A stretch of DNA of 64,000 nt from Chryseobacterium sp. BGARF1 (GCF_001677955.1 NZ_LELA01000042.1:62001-126000); one strand, 5' to 3'; counted from the stretch's first letter, positions 1 through 8,276 are shown. The notes: generated by a model from the sequence alone, not told the origin. Translations and numbers: made by a program.

Positions 1-713
1 ACATACACATAAACCACAGGAACACCCAATCTGGAAGCAATAAGGAACGGACCTGCCGGAAATTTTGCACTTTTCCCAAGCAAATCTGCTTCAAGGAATT
101 TTGAACCTTCAAAATAACGATCGCCTGTAAAACATATCAATTCGTTTTTAGACAACGCTTCATTGATGTCGAAAATATGCGACATATCGTCTTTCACGTA
201 AATGAATTTGATGTTGCTTTGTTTTACAGAAATGCTTTCTAGATATTCTTTAATGACCGTAACTTCCTGGTCTGTAGTGACTAAATTAATCTGACATTCG
301 AAATCGATATCGGCAAAAAAATGCTCTGCAATTTCGAAATTTCCGATGTGTGCGCTGATGAGAACTCCACCTTTTTTTTCGGCCAAAAGATTTCTAAGAT
401 TTTCTATTCCGTCGAATTCGTAGGTATATTTGTTTCTTAATCCTGCAGAAATAGCAGTTTTATCAATCAGAATTGTTCCGAAAGTGAAATAGCTTTTAAA
501 TAATGAAATTTTTGTTTTCCAAAATCCGTAATTTAATCTTTTCTGGAAATAATATCTGTAGTATTTGTTGCTGTTTTTTTCGAACAAAAAGTAGTAACAG
601 GCAACAAAATAAAGTACAAAATAAGAACTTCGGATCCCGATATTTCTAATGCACCAGACGAAAATTTGGTAACCAAGAATAGTGCCTTTAGATTTACCTT
701 TCCACTTGTTCAT
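1..713 (-). CDS. LpxL/HtrB-like lysophospholipid/lipid acyltransferase, 3' end outside window
   Basis: Reading the complement from the ATG at 711-713, the frame is open for about 237 codons to the window edge, so the C-terminus is missing. Two hydrophobic stretches near residues 10-45 suggest membrane attachment. The motif SAHIGNFE places a histidine at residue 122 and a glutamate at 127, the HX4E/D catalytic signature of the LpxL/HtrB acyltransferase superfamily. It lies last in the minus-strand run after ketosynthase and ACP. Acyltransferases of this type are regular members of flexirubin and aryl-polyene loci, where they are thought to transfer the finished polyene from ACP to its lipid partner. 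That role is inferred from context; a lipid A acyltransferase is the alternative. Confidence 0.8.
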   Translation of the reverse strand, partial: MNKWKGKSKGTILGYQIFVWCIRNIGIRSSYFVLYFVACYYFLFEKNSNKYYRYYFQKRLNYGFWKTKISLFKSYFTFGTILIDKTAISAGLRNKYTYEFDGIENLRNLLAEKKGGVLISAHIGNFEIAEHFFADIDFECQINLVTTDQEVTVIKEYLESISVKQSNIKFIYVKDDMSHIFDINEALSKNELICFTGDRYFEGSKFLEADLLGKSAKFPAGPFLIASRLGVPVVYVY

Positions 714-822
714 AGTATTAATTTAACAATGTATCAGTCTAACAATGTAACAATATTTAAAACATTGGTAAACTGTTAAATTGTAGTATCGTTACATTTT
801 TTGAGTAAAGTTTAATCGATAG

Positions 823-1092
823 TTATGCGTTTTTATTGGCGATCTTGTTTTCAATTGTCGAGTAGAAATCATCAAATGTGATAATATCTTTAAAGTCTGC
901 TTCGCCTAATTTCACTCCAAAATTAGATTCGATAACTACCACCAAATCTATATAATCTAAACTGTCTAAGCCCAAAGTCTTCTTAAAATGAGCATCATGA
1001 GTGATTTCGTCACCATCTACCTCAAATTCATTGATTAAAAAATCATTAGCAATGGCAACAATTTTTTCTCTTTCCATGTTTTCTTTATTCAA
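823..1092 (-). CDS. acyl carrier protein of the flexirubin/aryl-polyene locus
   Basis: This 89-residue protein is acidic and helical, as acyl carrier proteins are. The motif GLDSLDYIDL places the phosphopantetheine-bearing serine at residue 44. It would carry the growing polyene chain for the ketosynthase next to it. Its start codon lies inside the last codons of the ketosynthase gene (8-bp overlap, 1085-1092), implying translational coupling and a dedicated pairing, so this is unlikely to be the housekeeping ACP. An internal methionine at residue 6 is a possible alternative start. The 109-nt gap to the acyltransferase holds AT-rich sequence with an imperfect inverted repeat (AATGTAAC and GTTACATT) and no gene. 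Confidence 0.93.
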   Translation of the reverse strand: MNKENMEREKIVAIANDFLINEFEVDGDEITHDAHFKKTLGLDSLDYIDLVVVIESNFGVKLGEADFKDIITFDDFYSTIENKIANKNA

Positions 1093-2305
1093 ATTTTTTA
1101 ACGATTAATGCGGAATTGGTTCCCCCAAATCCGAAAGAATTCGACAAAAATACGTCAATTTTTTGATTTTTAGTTTCGGAGATCAAATTTATCTTTTGAG
1201 CGTCTTCATCAGGATTTTCTAAATTGATATTTGGAGCGATAAAATCGTTCTGCATCATCAAAATCGAATAGATCACTTCACTTGCACCTGCCATCCAACA
1301 TTCGTGACCCGTCATTGACTTTGTAGAACTTACCGGGACTTCGCTTCCGAAGATTTCGTGAATCGCTTTTGCTTCGTTTGCATCACCAATTGGTGTGGAA
1401 GTCGCATGAGCATTAATATAATCGATATCTTTTACTTCTAAACCCGACTGTTTTAAAGCACGGTTCATCGCTAAAGCCGGACCGTCTACATTCGGTGTAG
1501 AAATATGTCCGCCGTTTGAAGAAAAGCCGTAACCAACGATCTCGCCTAAAATAGTGGCACCTCTTTTCTGTGCAGATTCAAGGCTTTCAACAATTAAAGT
1601 TGCTGCTCCACCGCTCGGTATTAAGCCATCTCTTTCAGAATCAAAAGGTCTTGATGCTTTTGCTGGTTCGTTTTCTCTTACCGAAAAAACACCCAAACCA
1701 TCAAAACTCGCCATTGAATATTTGTTGGTTTCCTGTGCTCCACCGCAAACAATCATCTCCTGAAAACCATTTTTAATCATCATGTAAGCCAATCCCAAAG
1801 AATGAGAACCGCTTGCACAAGCTGCACTGATGGTGAGATTGATTCCCCTCAATTTAAAAATAGTAGAAAGATTCATCGTTACCGTGGAGTTCATCGATTT
1901 AAAAATCGCTCCAGAACCCATCAACGTGGTATCTTTTTTTTCTCTAGCAATATCAATAGATTCTACAACCGCTTTTGAAACACTGTCATTTCCATATAAA
2001 ATCCCAACTTCGTTTTGGTCTAAAAAGTCTTGGTCGATTTTTGCCTGTTTTAGAGCATCCAATGTTGCAATGTAAGCGTATTCGCTTTCTTCGCCCATAC
2101 TTACGCGTTGACGTCTGCTGAGAAGATTCTTCAAATCCGGTTTTGGAACAACTCCCGTAAGACCCGACCTAAAGCCAAAGTCTTTTCTTTCATCGACTAA
2201 AACAATTCCCGATTTTCCTTGATACAGGGATTCTTTCACTTCTTCCAAAGAAGTGCCGATGCAAGAATAAATTCCCATTCCGGTAATGACTACCCTATTT
2301 TCCAT
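1085..2305 (-). CDS. beta-ketoacyl-ACP synthase (KAS II-like) of the flexirubin locus
   Basis: A 406-residue thiolase-fold condensing enzyme that would extend an ACP-bound acyl chain with malonyl-ACP. The Cys-His-His triad is complete: cysteine 163 in AACASGSHS, histidine 300 in NAHATSTP and histidine 334 in KSMTGHE. Length and motifs fit the FabF family. Overlap with the ACP start and its place between the ketoreductase and ACP point to specialised polyene synthesis rather than bulk fatty acid synthesis. No chain-length-factor partner lacking the cysteine is visible here; it may lie beyond the left edge. The 72-nt gap upstream contains a degenerate GGTTTTAGGTT-type direct repeat. Confidence 0.94.
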   Translation of the reverse strand: MENRVVITGMGIYSCIGTSLEEVKESLYQGKSGIVLVDERKDFGFRSGLTGVVPKPDLKNLLSRRQRVSMGEESEYAYIATLDALKQAKIDQDFLDQNEVGILYGNDSVSKAVVESIDIAREKKDTTLMGSGAIFKSMNSTVTMNLSTIFKLRGINLTISAACASGSHSLGLAYMMIKNGFQEMIVCGGAQETNKYSMASFDGLGVFSVRENEPAKASRPFDSERDGLIPSGGAATLIVESLESAQKRGATILGEIVGYGFSSNGGHISTPNVDGPALAMNRALKQSGLEVKDIDYINAHATSTPIGDANEAKAIHEIFGSEVPVSSTKSMTGHECWMAGASEVIYSILMMQNDFIAPNINLENPDEDAQKINLISETKNQKIDVFLSNSFGFGGTNSALIVKKFE

Positions 2306-2377
2306 CTAAATTTTAGGTTATAAGCTTCAGGTTTTAGGTTGCAGCTAATTACTGTCACCTATTATCTGTTACCTAAT

Positions 2378-3109
2378 TTATGAATAAATTCCTCCGTTAA
2401 TATTAATAATTTCTCCTGTGATGTAAGAAGATTTTTTTGATGCTAAAAATGCAACCAAATCTGCCACTTCTTCTGCTTCACCAAATCGATTGGCTGGAAT
2501 CATCGTTTTCAATTCATCTTCGTTAAAATCCTGAGTCATATCTGTTTTGATAAAACCCGGAGCAACTGCATTTACCGTGATATTTCTTTTTGCAACTTCC
2601 TGAGCCAAAGCTTTTGTCGCTCCCACCAAAGCTCCTTTCGCAGCAGAATAATTGGTTTGTCCAGCCGTTCCTTTTACTCCGGAAACAGAAACCATATTGA
2701 TAATTCTGCCATATTTGTTTCTCAATAATTTTTGAATGAAGAAATTCGTCACATTATAGAAACCATTTAAACTTGTATTGATCACAGAATTCCAGTCTTC
2801 AATTGGCATCCACATGAATAATCCGTCTCTTGTAATTCCTGCGTTGTTTACGATAATTTCGACTACAGAATTTGGATTATTTTCCTGCCATTCATTTAAA
2901 ACTTTTTGAGTTTCTTCGGCATTTCCTACATCAAATTTAAGAATTTCTCCTGTAGAACCTAACTCTTCCACTTTCGCTAAAGTTTCCTTTGCTGCAGCTT
3001 CATTAGAAGTATAATTAATTAAAATATGCTCAATTTTCTCTTCTGCCAGTTTTATACAGATGGCTCTTCCAATTCCTCGGGAACCGCCTGTTACAATTGC
3101 ACATTTCAT
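2378..3109 (-). CDS. 3-oxoacyl-ACP reductase (FabG-like SDR) of the flexirubin locus
   Basis: A 243-residue short-chain dehydrogenase. The NADP(H) loop TGGSRGIG begins at residue 7, NNAG is at 88-91, the active-site asparagine is near 115, the serine near 141-143, and the YxxxK pair is Tyr154/Lys158. C-terminal ITGEIININGG is the usual FabG ending. It would reduce the keto group left by the neighbouring condensing enzyme before dehydration to the polyene double bond. It is transcribed after the tyrosine ammonia-lyase gene, separated by about 70 nt that contains a two-hairpin repeat. A dehydratase is not in the window and may lie to the left. Confidence 0.93.
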   Translation of the reverse strand: MKCAIVTGGSRGIGRAICIKLAEEKIEHILINYTSNEAAAKETLAKVEELGSTGEILKFDVGNAEETQKVLNEWQENNPNSVVEIIVNNAGITRDGLFMWMPIEDWNSVINTSLNGFYNVTNFFIQKLLRNKYGRIINMVSVSGVKGTAGQTNYSAAKGALVGATKALAQEVAKRNITVNAVAPGFIKTDMTQDFNEDELKTMIPANRFGEAEEVADLVAFLASKKSSYITGEIININGGIYS

Positions 3110-3134
3110 CTATTCGTTTTTAATATTTTCTATT

Positions 3135-3180
3135 AATAGGATTTCATCCTATTCTTTGTTAAATCGTCCTTTCAGGACTT
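3135..3180. repeat. two-hairpin dispersed repeat, copy 1 (second copy at 50882-50927)
   Basis: The element holds two adjacent inverted repeats: AATAGGAT-TTC-ATCCTATT followed by GTCCT-TTC-AGGAC, joined by a linker ending in TTAAATCG. It fills most of the gap between the TAL and FabG genes, so it would be part of the operon transcript. The copy at 50882-50927 differs at seven of 46 positions, and four of those changes form two compensating base pairs, which argues that the folded form is conserved. The function is unknown. Confidence 0.8.
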
Positions 3181-4703
3181 TAGAAATGTTTTAAATATTT
3201 TTTCACTTCCTCCAAATAAGGATACATCACCATATCATTTGAAAATGCAGGAATAATTTTTCTGATCTCATCGTACAATTCTTTTGTTTTTGATGAAATT
3301 TGATCTTGGTAACCCAGGTATTCTATAGCCTGAACAACAGTAATCGCTTCAATAGCCAAAACTTCAAAAGCGTTTTCAATTACTTTTCTGCAAATCACCG
3401 CTGCATTGGTTCCCATACTTACAATATCCTGATTATCATTATTATTAGGAATACTGTGAACATACATTGGGTTCGACAACATCTGACTTTCTGCCGTTGT
3501 GGAAGTTGCCGTAAACTGAACACCCTGCATCCCGAAATTAAATCCTAATTTACCTAAATTAACAAATGGAGGTAAAATTTCGTTTATTTTTGAATTTAAA
3601 AGATAATTCAATTGTCTTTCAGCCAACATGGTCAACTTCGTTACAACAATCTTCAACTTATCCATTTCCAAAGAAATATAATCTCCGTGGAAATTTCCAC
3701 CATGATAAACATGTTGATCTTTTACATTGATAATTGGATTATCGTTCGCTGAATTGATCTCATTTTCCAACACTTTTTCAGTGTATTCTAAAGTATCTAA
3801 AACCGGACCTAAAATCTGAGGAACACATCTTAAAGAATAATATTCCTGTACTTTTTCTTTGAAAACCTTTTCCTGTTCTTCAAAGTGAGTATATAAATGG
3901 TCTGCTCTTTTTCTGATCAATTTACTGTCAGATAAATGATCACGCATTTTTTCTGCAATTTTCTGCTGACCTGCGTGAAGCTTTGTTCCATTCAATACTT
4001 CTGAAAAATGGTCATCATATGCCTGAACAATTTCGTTAATGGCACAAGATAGTTTTAATGAAATATCAGTTAATTGATTGGCTTTATACGCATTAACAAC
4101 ACCTATTCCAGTCATAACAGAAGTTCCGTTCATTAAGGCTAAACCTTCTCTTATTTCTACCTGAATTGGCTCTAAACCTTCAATTCCAAAAACTTCTTTG
4201 GTTGATCTTCTGTCACCTTTATAAAAAACTTCGCCTTCACCAATTAAAACTAAAGCCAAGTGCGCCAATTGCACCAAATCACCACTTGCTCCAACACCTC
4301 CGTGTTCAAAAATAAGCGGTGTAATGTTTCTGTTAATTAATTCTTTAAGTAAATTTACTACAGATTCATGAACTCCGGAATTCCCTAATGATAGTGTATT
4401 TAATCTTGCTAACATACAAGCTTTTACCTCATCAGCAGGAAGTGGATTTCCGATACCCGAAGAATGGCTTCTGATAAGATTATACTGAAGTTGGTGTGTA
4501 TCTTCATCACTGATCTTAAATTGCGCCATTGGCCCAAAACCCGTATTCACACCATAAATTACTTTATTTTTTGAAAATTCCTTTAGAAAAGAAAAGCTCT
4601 CATTCACCCTCTGGAGAAGTGTTAGATCTAATTCAATGCTTTCATTTTCAATAATAATTCTCTGAAAATCTCTCAGTTCTAAAAAGTTATTTATTTTCAT
4701 CAA
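3180..4703 (-). CDS. tyrosine ammonia-lyase (aromatic amino acid ammonia-lyase family)
   Basis: A 507-residue MIO-type lyase. ASG at residues 139-141, within GGVGASGDLVQLAHL, is the tripeptide that cyclises to the MIO electrophile, and Tyr50 in YGVNTGFG is the catalytic tyrosine. The sequence closely resembles the Flavobacterium johnsoniae tyrosine ammonia-lyase as I remember it, including LQYNLIRSHSSG around residues 72-83. The expected reaction is L-tyrosine to 4-coumarate plus ammonia, giving the aryl starter of flexirubin. Histidine ammonia-lyase is the alternative, but no hut genes are nearby and the neighbours are polyene genes. It is first in the minus-strand run and shares a divergent promoter region with the flavoenzyme gene. 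Residue 2 is also methionine, so the exact start is uncertain by one codon. Confidence 0.88.
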   Translation of the reverse strand: MMKINNFLELRDFQRIIIENESIELDLTLLQRVNESFSFLKEFSKNKVIYGVNTGFGPMAQFKISDEDTHQLQYNLIRSHSSGIGNPLPADEVKACMLARLNTLSLGNSGVHESVVNLLKELINRNITPLIFEHGGVGASGDLVQLAHLALVLIGEGEVFYKGDRRSTKEVFGIEGLEPIQVEIREGLALMNGTSVMTGIGVVNAYKANQLTDISLKLSCAINEIVQAYDDHFSEVLNGTKLHAGQQKIAEKMRDHLSDSKLIRKRADHLYTHFEEQEKVFKEKVQEYYSLRCVPQILGPVLDTLEYTEKVLENEINSANDNPIINVKDQHVYHGGNFHGDYISLEMDKLKIVVTKLTMLAERQLNYLLNSKINEILPPFVNLGKLGFNFGMQGVQFTATSTTAESQMLSNPMYVHSIPNNNDNQDIVSMGTNAAVICRKVIENAFEVLAIEAITVVQAIEYLGYQDQISSKTKELYDEIRKIIPAFSNDMVMYPYLEEVKKYLKHF

Positions 4704-4725
4704 TTAAAAGTAATAATATATAATT

Positions 4726-4758
4726 TTTGTAAAATGTAATTAATTGTCACTAATTTTG
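4726..4758 (+). promoter_or_regulatory. Bacteroidota-type promoter of the halogenase-like gene
   Basis: TTG at 4727-4729, a 21-nt spacer, then TAATTTTG at 4751-4758 match the flavobacterial consensus TTG-N17-23-TAnnTTTG. The start codon at 4787 lies 28 nt after the -7 box. The -7 box is only two bases from the oppositely oriented -7 box of the TAL promoter. Confidence 0.7.
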
Positions 4759-4760
4759 CG

Positions 4761-4794
4761 CAAAGATAAAAAGTTTTATTAAACAAATGGACAA
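4761..4794 (-). promoter_or_regulatory. Bacteroidota-type promoter of the TAL gene
   Basis: On the complement, TTG (4792-4794), a 23-nt spacer and TATCTTTG (4761-4768) fit the flavobacterial promoter. The upstream element lies inside the first codons of the divergent flavoenzyme gene, so the two promoters overlap and should compete for RNA polymerase. Confidence 0.6.
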
Positions 4795-6031
4795 AGAAAT
4801 TGTTGATGTTTTAGTAATTGGAGCCGGACCTTCTGGATGCGTATCTTCTGCTTATTTAAAGAAGAAGAACATCAATGTGAAAGTGGTTGAAAAAACTAAA
4901 TTCCCAAGACTTGTTGTTGGCGAAAGCCTTATTCCCAGAGTAATGGATCATTTTGATGAAGCCGGATTGTTTCCTGCTTTAGATAAAATGGGCTTTGAAA
5001 AGAAATTGGGAGCGCGCTTTATGCGAGGAAATGAAGTTTGTATTTTTGACTTCAGCAACAAATTCGGAGAAGGATGGGATTGGACCTGGCAAGTTCCAAG
5101 AGCCGATTTCGACAATACTCTGGCTCAGGAAGTCATCAACAAAGGCATTGACCTTGAATTTGAAACAGAAGTTATCGGCATTGAATTTAACGGAACCGAT
5201 TCTATTACGACCGTAAAAAACAAAGACGGAAAAACGAAAGAGATCCACGCCAAGTTTGTGATTGATTCCAGCGGTTACGGAAGGGTTTTACCAAGACTTT
5301 TAGATTTAGAAAAACCTTCAAAATTGTCTCCGCACTCTGCAATTTTTGCTCACGTTGAAGATATCAACAGAGAAGAAGGCGTAGAAGGAACTTTGATTTC
5401 TTTTGATATTATTGAAACAGAAGTCTGGCTTTGGGTAATTCCATTTTCCAATGGAAATACAAGCATAGGAATTGTTGGCCCTACTGATTATATTGAAAAA
5501 CTTTCTGAAAATGGAGACCCTACGGAAGCTTTGAGAAAAGCAATTTCACTTTCTGATTATTATGTAAAACGTTTTGGTGATGTAGAATTTCTTTTTGAAC
5601 CAAGACATTTGAAAGATTATTCTTGCTCGGTAAAAAGCTTATTCGGAGACGGATTTGCTTTAACGGGAAATGCTTCAGAATTCCTGGATCCAGTTTTCTC
5701 TTCGGGAATGGCTTTTGCAACCGAAGGCGGAATGACAGCGGCAAAACTGGCCATAAGACAATTAAACGGAGAAAAAGTCGATTGGCAAAAAGAATTTGCA
5801 GATTATATTCTGTACGGTGTAGATGTTTTTACAACGTATGTAAAAGAGTGGTACACCGGAAATCTTCAGGAATTATTTTTCCATCAGCCGGAAAACCCTG
5901 ATGTAAAAAGAAAAATTTGCGCAGTTTTGGCAGGGTATGTTTGGGACAAAAAAAATACGTTTGTGAGAATACATGATACTGCAATTGTGAATTTGGCAAA
6001 TTTCATTAAAGCAGAAAAGCAACAAGCATAA
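4787..6031 (+). CDS. FAD-dependent oxidoreductase of the flavin halogenase/geranylgeranyl reductase superfamily
   Basis: A 414-residue flavoprotein with the FAD dinucleotide motif GAGPSG at residues 12-17, GESLIPR at 45-51 and WLWVIP at 214-219. The last matches the WxWxIP signature of flavin-dependent halogenases, and Lys72/Lys73 sit in the region of the halogenase catalytic lysine. It diverges from the TAL gene across overlapping promoters and ends in a strong bidirectional terminator. Some flexirubins are chlorinated or otherwise substituted on the aromatic ring, so tailoring of the 4-hydroxyphenyl head group is a reasonable inference. Ring hydroxylation is the main alternative, since related flavoproteins in such loci do not all halogenate. 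Confidence 0.8.
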   Translation: MDKEIVDVLVIGAGPSGCVSSAYLKKKNINVKVVEKTKFPRLVVGESLIPRVMDHFDEAGLFPALDKMGFEKKLGARFMRGNEVCIFDFSNKFGEGWDWTWQVPRADFDNTLAQEVINKGIDLEFETEVIGIEFNGTDSITTVKNKDGKTKEIHAKFVIDSSGYGRVLPRLLDLEKPSKLSPHSAIFAHVEDINREEGVEGTLISFDIIETEVWLWVIPFSNGNTSIGIVGPTDYIEKLSENGDPTEALRKAISLSDYYVKRFGDVEFLFEPRHLKDYSCSVKSLFGDGFALTGNASEFLDPVFSSGMAFATEGGMTAAKLAIRQLNGEKVDWQKEFADYILYGVDVFTTYVKEWYTGNLQELFFHQPENPDVKRKICAVLAGYVWDKKNTFVRIHDTAIVNLANFIKAEKQQA

Positions 6032-6064
6032 AAAAGCGGTCTGAAAATTTTCAGACCGCTTTTT
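6031..6064. terminator. bidirectional intrinsic terminator between convergent genes
   Basis: A perfect inverted repeat with arms AAAAGCGGTCTGAAAA and TTTTCAGACCGCTTTT begins at the last base of the flavoenzyme stop codon. A- and T-rich flanks provide a U-tract in both directions, serving the plus-strand flavoenzyme gene and the minus-strand gene ending at 6068. Confidence 0.92.
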
Positions 6065-6067
6065 GTT

Positions 6068-6664
6068 TTATTTTAAAGCTTTTTTCAATTCTTTCCCAAA
6101 CTCTTTTCCTGTTTTTTCGTAAGCTGCAGCGATTCTTCCATATTCCATGCTGTAATCGACCTTACTTCCGACTCCTTCAATTTTATCGCCTATAAATTTT
6201 GCTAAAACTTTTGAAGGATTTTCAGTTTCCACGATTGTAATTTCTGCTGTTAATTTTCCGGGCTGCGTTACAAAACCGCTCCATCCTGCATACATCCATT
6301 TTGGCTGGATAATCAAAGTATATTTTGTTTCAAGATTTTGAGCAAACTTAATTTTCTTTGATCTATTTAAACCTTCAATGAACTTTTCCGTCCAAATGGT
6401 TTCTACATGTTGCTCCCAAATATCAATCCACTTTTTCCATGCCTCTTCTCCTTTTTTTGCGACAGTTTCCTTATGCCTTCTTTCAATATATTCAGTTTCC
6501 GTAAAATTATCTGCCTGAAAAAGCGGGCTTCCGTAATTCCGTTCAACATTAACTTCTGTTTGTCCTTTTAGAAAACTCAGATTTCCCGATTCGATGGTCA
6601 ATTTATTTTGAGCGAAAATTGTCGTGCTCATTGCAACGAACAGAAATAGAAATATTTTTTTCAT
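6068..6664 (-). CDS. exported protein of unknown function
   Basis: A 198-residue protein with a clear signal peptide (MKKIFLFLFVAMSTTIFAQ, cleavage expected after residue 18 or 19). The mature part is mixed alpha/beta, with a tryptophan-rich stretch around residues 75-95 and a beta-rich second half that includes QPKWMYAGWSGFVTQPG and a VLAKFIGDKIEG segment. It resembles Bacteroidota periplasmic proteins that bind or assemble at the outer membrane, but I do not recognise a named family. It lies 95 nt downstream of the CoA-ligase-like gene on the same strand and could be cotranscribed with it. No link to pigment synthesis can be shown from sequence. Confidence 0.8.
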   Translation of the reverse strand: MKKIFLFLFVAMSTTIFAQNKLTIESGNLSFLKGQTEVNVERNYGSPLFQADNFTETEYIERRHKETVAKKGEEAWKKWIDIWEQHVETIWTEKFIEGLNRSKKIKFAQNLETKYTLIIQPKWMYAGWSGFVTQPGKLTAEITIVETENPSKVLAKFIGDKIEGVGSKVDYSMEYGRIAAAYEKTGKEFGKELKKALK

Positions 6665-6759
6665 AGTATAAAATTAAGATTGCAAATATAATATCAGAAA
6701 AGCAAATTAGTTTTAACTGAACGATAATATTTCCAACTTATTTGAATAAAACTTAAAAT

Positions 6760-8073
6760 TTATCTTAAATCTATAAATGTAATCGGTTTTCTACTGTTTG
6801 GGTTGAAAACAGTTTTAGACAAAACATCAAAATCTACCATTTCAATTTTCGGGCTAACTCTTAATTTTGCTCTAAAATGGTCTCTCACCTCCGCTTCAAA
6901 ACTCTCATCTTCTCTTTCTGCGCTGAGTTTAATGATAATTTCATCTAAACCAATTTCATTAGACTGAATAACAATTTGATAGCATAAAATCCCTTCAAAA
7001 TCATTCAGAATATCGTTCATTGCAGGCGGATACAAAGTCGTTCCTTTATATTTAATCATCTGTTGCTTTCTTCCGACAACAGGACCAAGTCGCATTGTAT
7101 TTCTACCACATTGACAAGGTTCATAATGTGCTTTAACTAAATCTCCTGTTTTAAATCTCAACAAAGGAAGTGCTTCAACACCCAAAGTTGTAATGGTCAG
7201 TTCACCGCTTTCTTCATCTTTTACTGGATTTCCTTCATCATCAAGAATTTCGGTAATAATTAATTCCGGATGTTGATGCCCTCCAACTTGATGTTCACAC
7301 TCGGTAAACGCAGTGCTCATTTCAGTAGAAGCATAAGTGGAATACAATTGAATATTCCATTTCTCCTTAATTTTCTGCGAAAGAATATTGTCTGTAAAAT
7401 CCTGATTTTTGATGCTTTCACCAATACAAACTGCACCAAAAACACTGGAATTTTTATAATCAATTCCGTGTTTTTCGGCATAATCAATCATTTTTAATAG
7501 AAATGATGGAACGGTTATCAAATATTTTGGTTGGTATCTAAAAATAGAATCCCATTGAAGTTCTGGAATTCCCGGCCCCATTCTTACGACACTTGCACCC
7601 ATTTTTCTTAAACCTAAAAAATAAGCCAAACCAGCCATAAATCTTTTATCAATTGTCGTAATCATTTGTAGAACATCACCTTTTTGGATTCCTGCGCAAG
7701 CGAAAGAAATCGCTTCGTTGTAAGCCAATCTTTCAAGGTCGGCATCAGATAAACCGAAAGTTACGGGGTCACCAAGCGTTCCGGAAGTTGTACTGTAATC
7801 AACAATTTGATTCTGTGGAATACAGAAAAAATCATCATTATTTTGCTGAATATCGTTTTTGGAAGTTGTTGGAATTTTCTGCAAATCTTCCAAAGTCTGA
7901 ATATCAGAAATTTGAATTTTATTTTCTTTAAATAATTTCTGGTAAAAAGGTGAATTGGCTTCCAGATAAACCAAAAGCTCCTGAAGCTTTTCTTCCTGAA
8001 ATATTTTTATATCGTGACTGCTTGCTTTTTCAATGAATGGGAAAAGTTCCAATAGTGTAAATTTAGAAGACAA
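6760..8073 (-). CDS. phenylacetate-CoA ligase-like adenylate-forming enzyme
   Basis: A 437-residue AMP-binding enzyme of the PaaK type. The phosphate-binding loop YSTTSGTLGDPV lies at residues 93-104, an A5-like YSTYASTEM near 243-251, and a TGDLV motif in the C-terminal third. A PCQCGR segment follows, also typical of PaaK-like proteins. The family activates aryl acids to aryl-CoA or aryl-AMP. With TAL nearby, activation of 4-coumarate as the flexirubin starter is the simplest reading. Phenylacetate catabolism is unlikely because no paa genes are present. It is transcribed toward the exported protein gene at 6068. Confidence 0.85.
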   Translation of the reverse strand: MSSKFTLLELFPFIEKASSHDIKIFQEEKLQELLVYLEANSPFYQKLFKENKIQISDIQTLEDLQKIPTTSKNDIQQNNDDFFCIPQNQIVDYSTTSGTLGDPVTFGLSDADLERLAYNEAISFACAGIQKGDVLQMITTIDKRFMAGLAYFLGLRKMGASVVRMGPGIPELQWDSIFRYQPKYLITVPSFLLKMIDYAEKHGIDYKNSSVFGAVCIGESIKNQDFTDNILSQKIKEKWNIQLYSTYASTEMSTAFTECEHQVGGHQHPELIITEILDDEGNPVKDEESGELTITTLGVEALPLLRFKTGDLVKAHYEPCQCGRNTMRLGPVVGRKQQMIKYKGTTLYPPAMNDILNDFEGILCYQIVIQSNEIGLDEIIIKLSAEREDESFEAEVRDHFRAKLRVSPKIEMVDFDVLSKTVFNPNSRKPITFIDLR

Positions 8074-8111
8074 ATTTAATTAAAATGAAAAGAATGAAGC
8101 ATTGAACAATA

Positions 8112-8176
8112 AAAATCTGCGAAAATCTGTGTAATCAGCGGGAGATATAAATCCCACAGATTTTCACGGATGATTA
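8112..8176. repeat. palindromic dispersed repeat (AAATCTGTGTAATCAGCGG type), copy 1
   Basis: Arms AAAATCTGTG (8122-8131) and CACAGATTTT (8155-8164) are perfectly complementary and enclose a second small stem, GGGA...TCCC. Part of the same sequence recurs, reverse-complemented and diverged, at 55223-55254. It lies in the 393-nt gap between the CoA-ligase-like gene and ileS. Confidence 0.6.
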
Positions 8177-8212
8177 CTTTTAAGGTTAAATTAAAATGTG
8201 AGAGAAAAATAA

Positions 8213-8276
8213 GTTTTGGCTAAAGCCAATTTCGTCTGTCAAATTTGAAAGCGGGCTAAAGCCCGCTCCTATTGAT
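8213..8276. repeat. GCTAAAGC hairpin repeat, copy 1 (second copy at 48694-48724)
   Basis: Two small palindromes sit about 20 nt apart: TTGGCTAAAGCCAA at 8215-8228 and GCGGGCTAAAGCCCGC at 8251-8266, followed by TCCTATTGA. The second half recurs in reverse orientation at 48694-48724 with a variant stem and the same TCCTATTGA tail. The rest of the gap up to ileS (8277-8466) holds no gene; TAAATTTG at 8424-8431 is a possible -7 box for ileS, but I see no good upstream element. Confidence 0.7.

Noticed and set aside
3180-4703. Histidine ammonia-lyase
   Set aside because: No hut genes are nearby, the gene is the first of a polyene locus, and the sequence resembles the known F. johnsoniae tyrosine enzyme.
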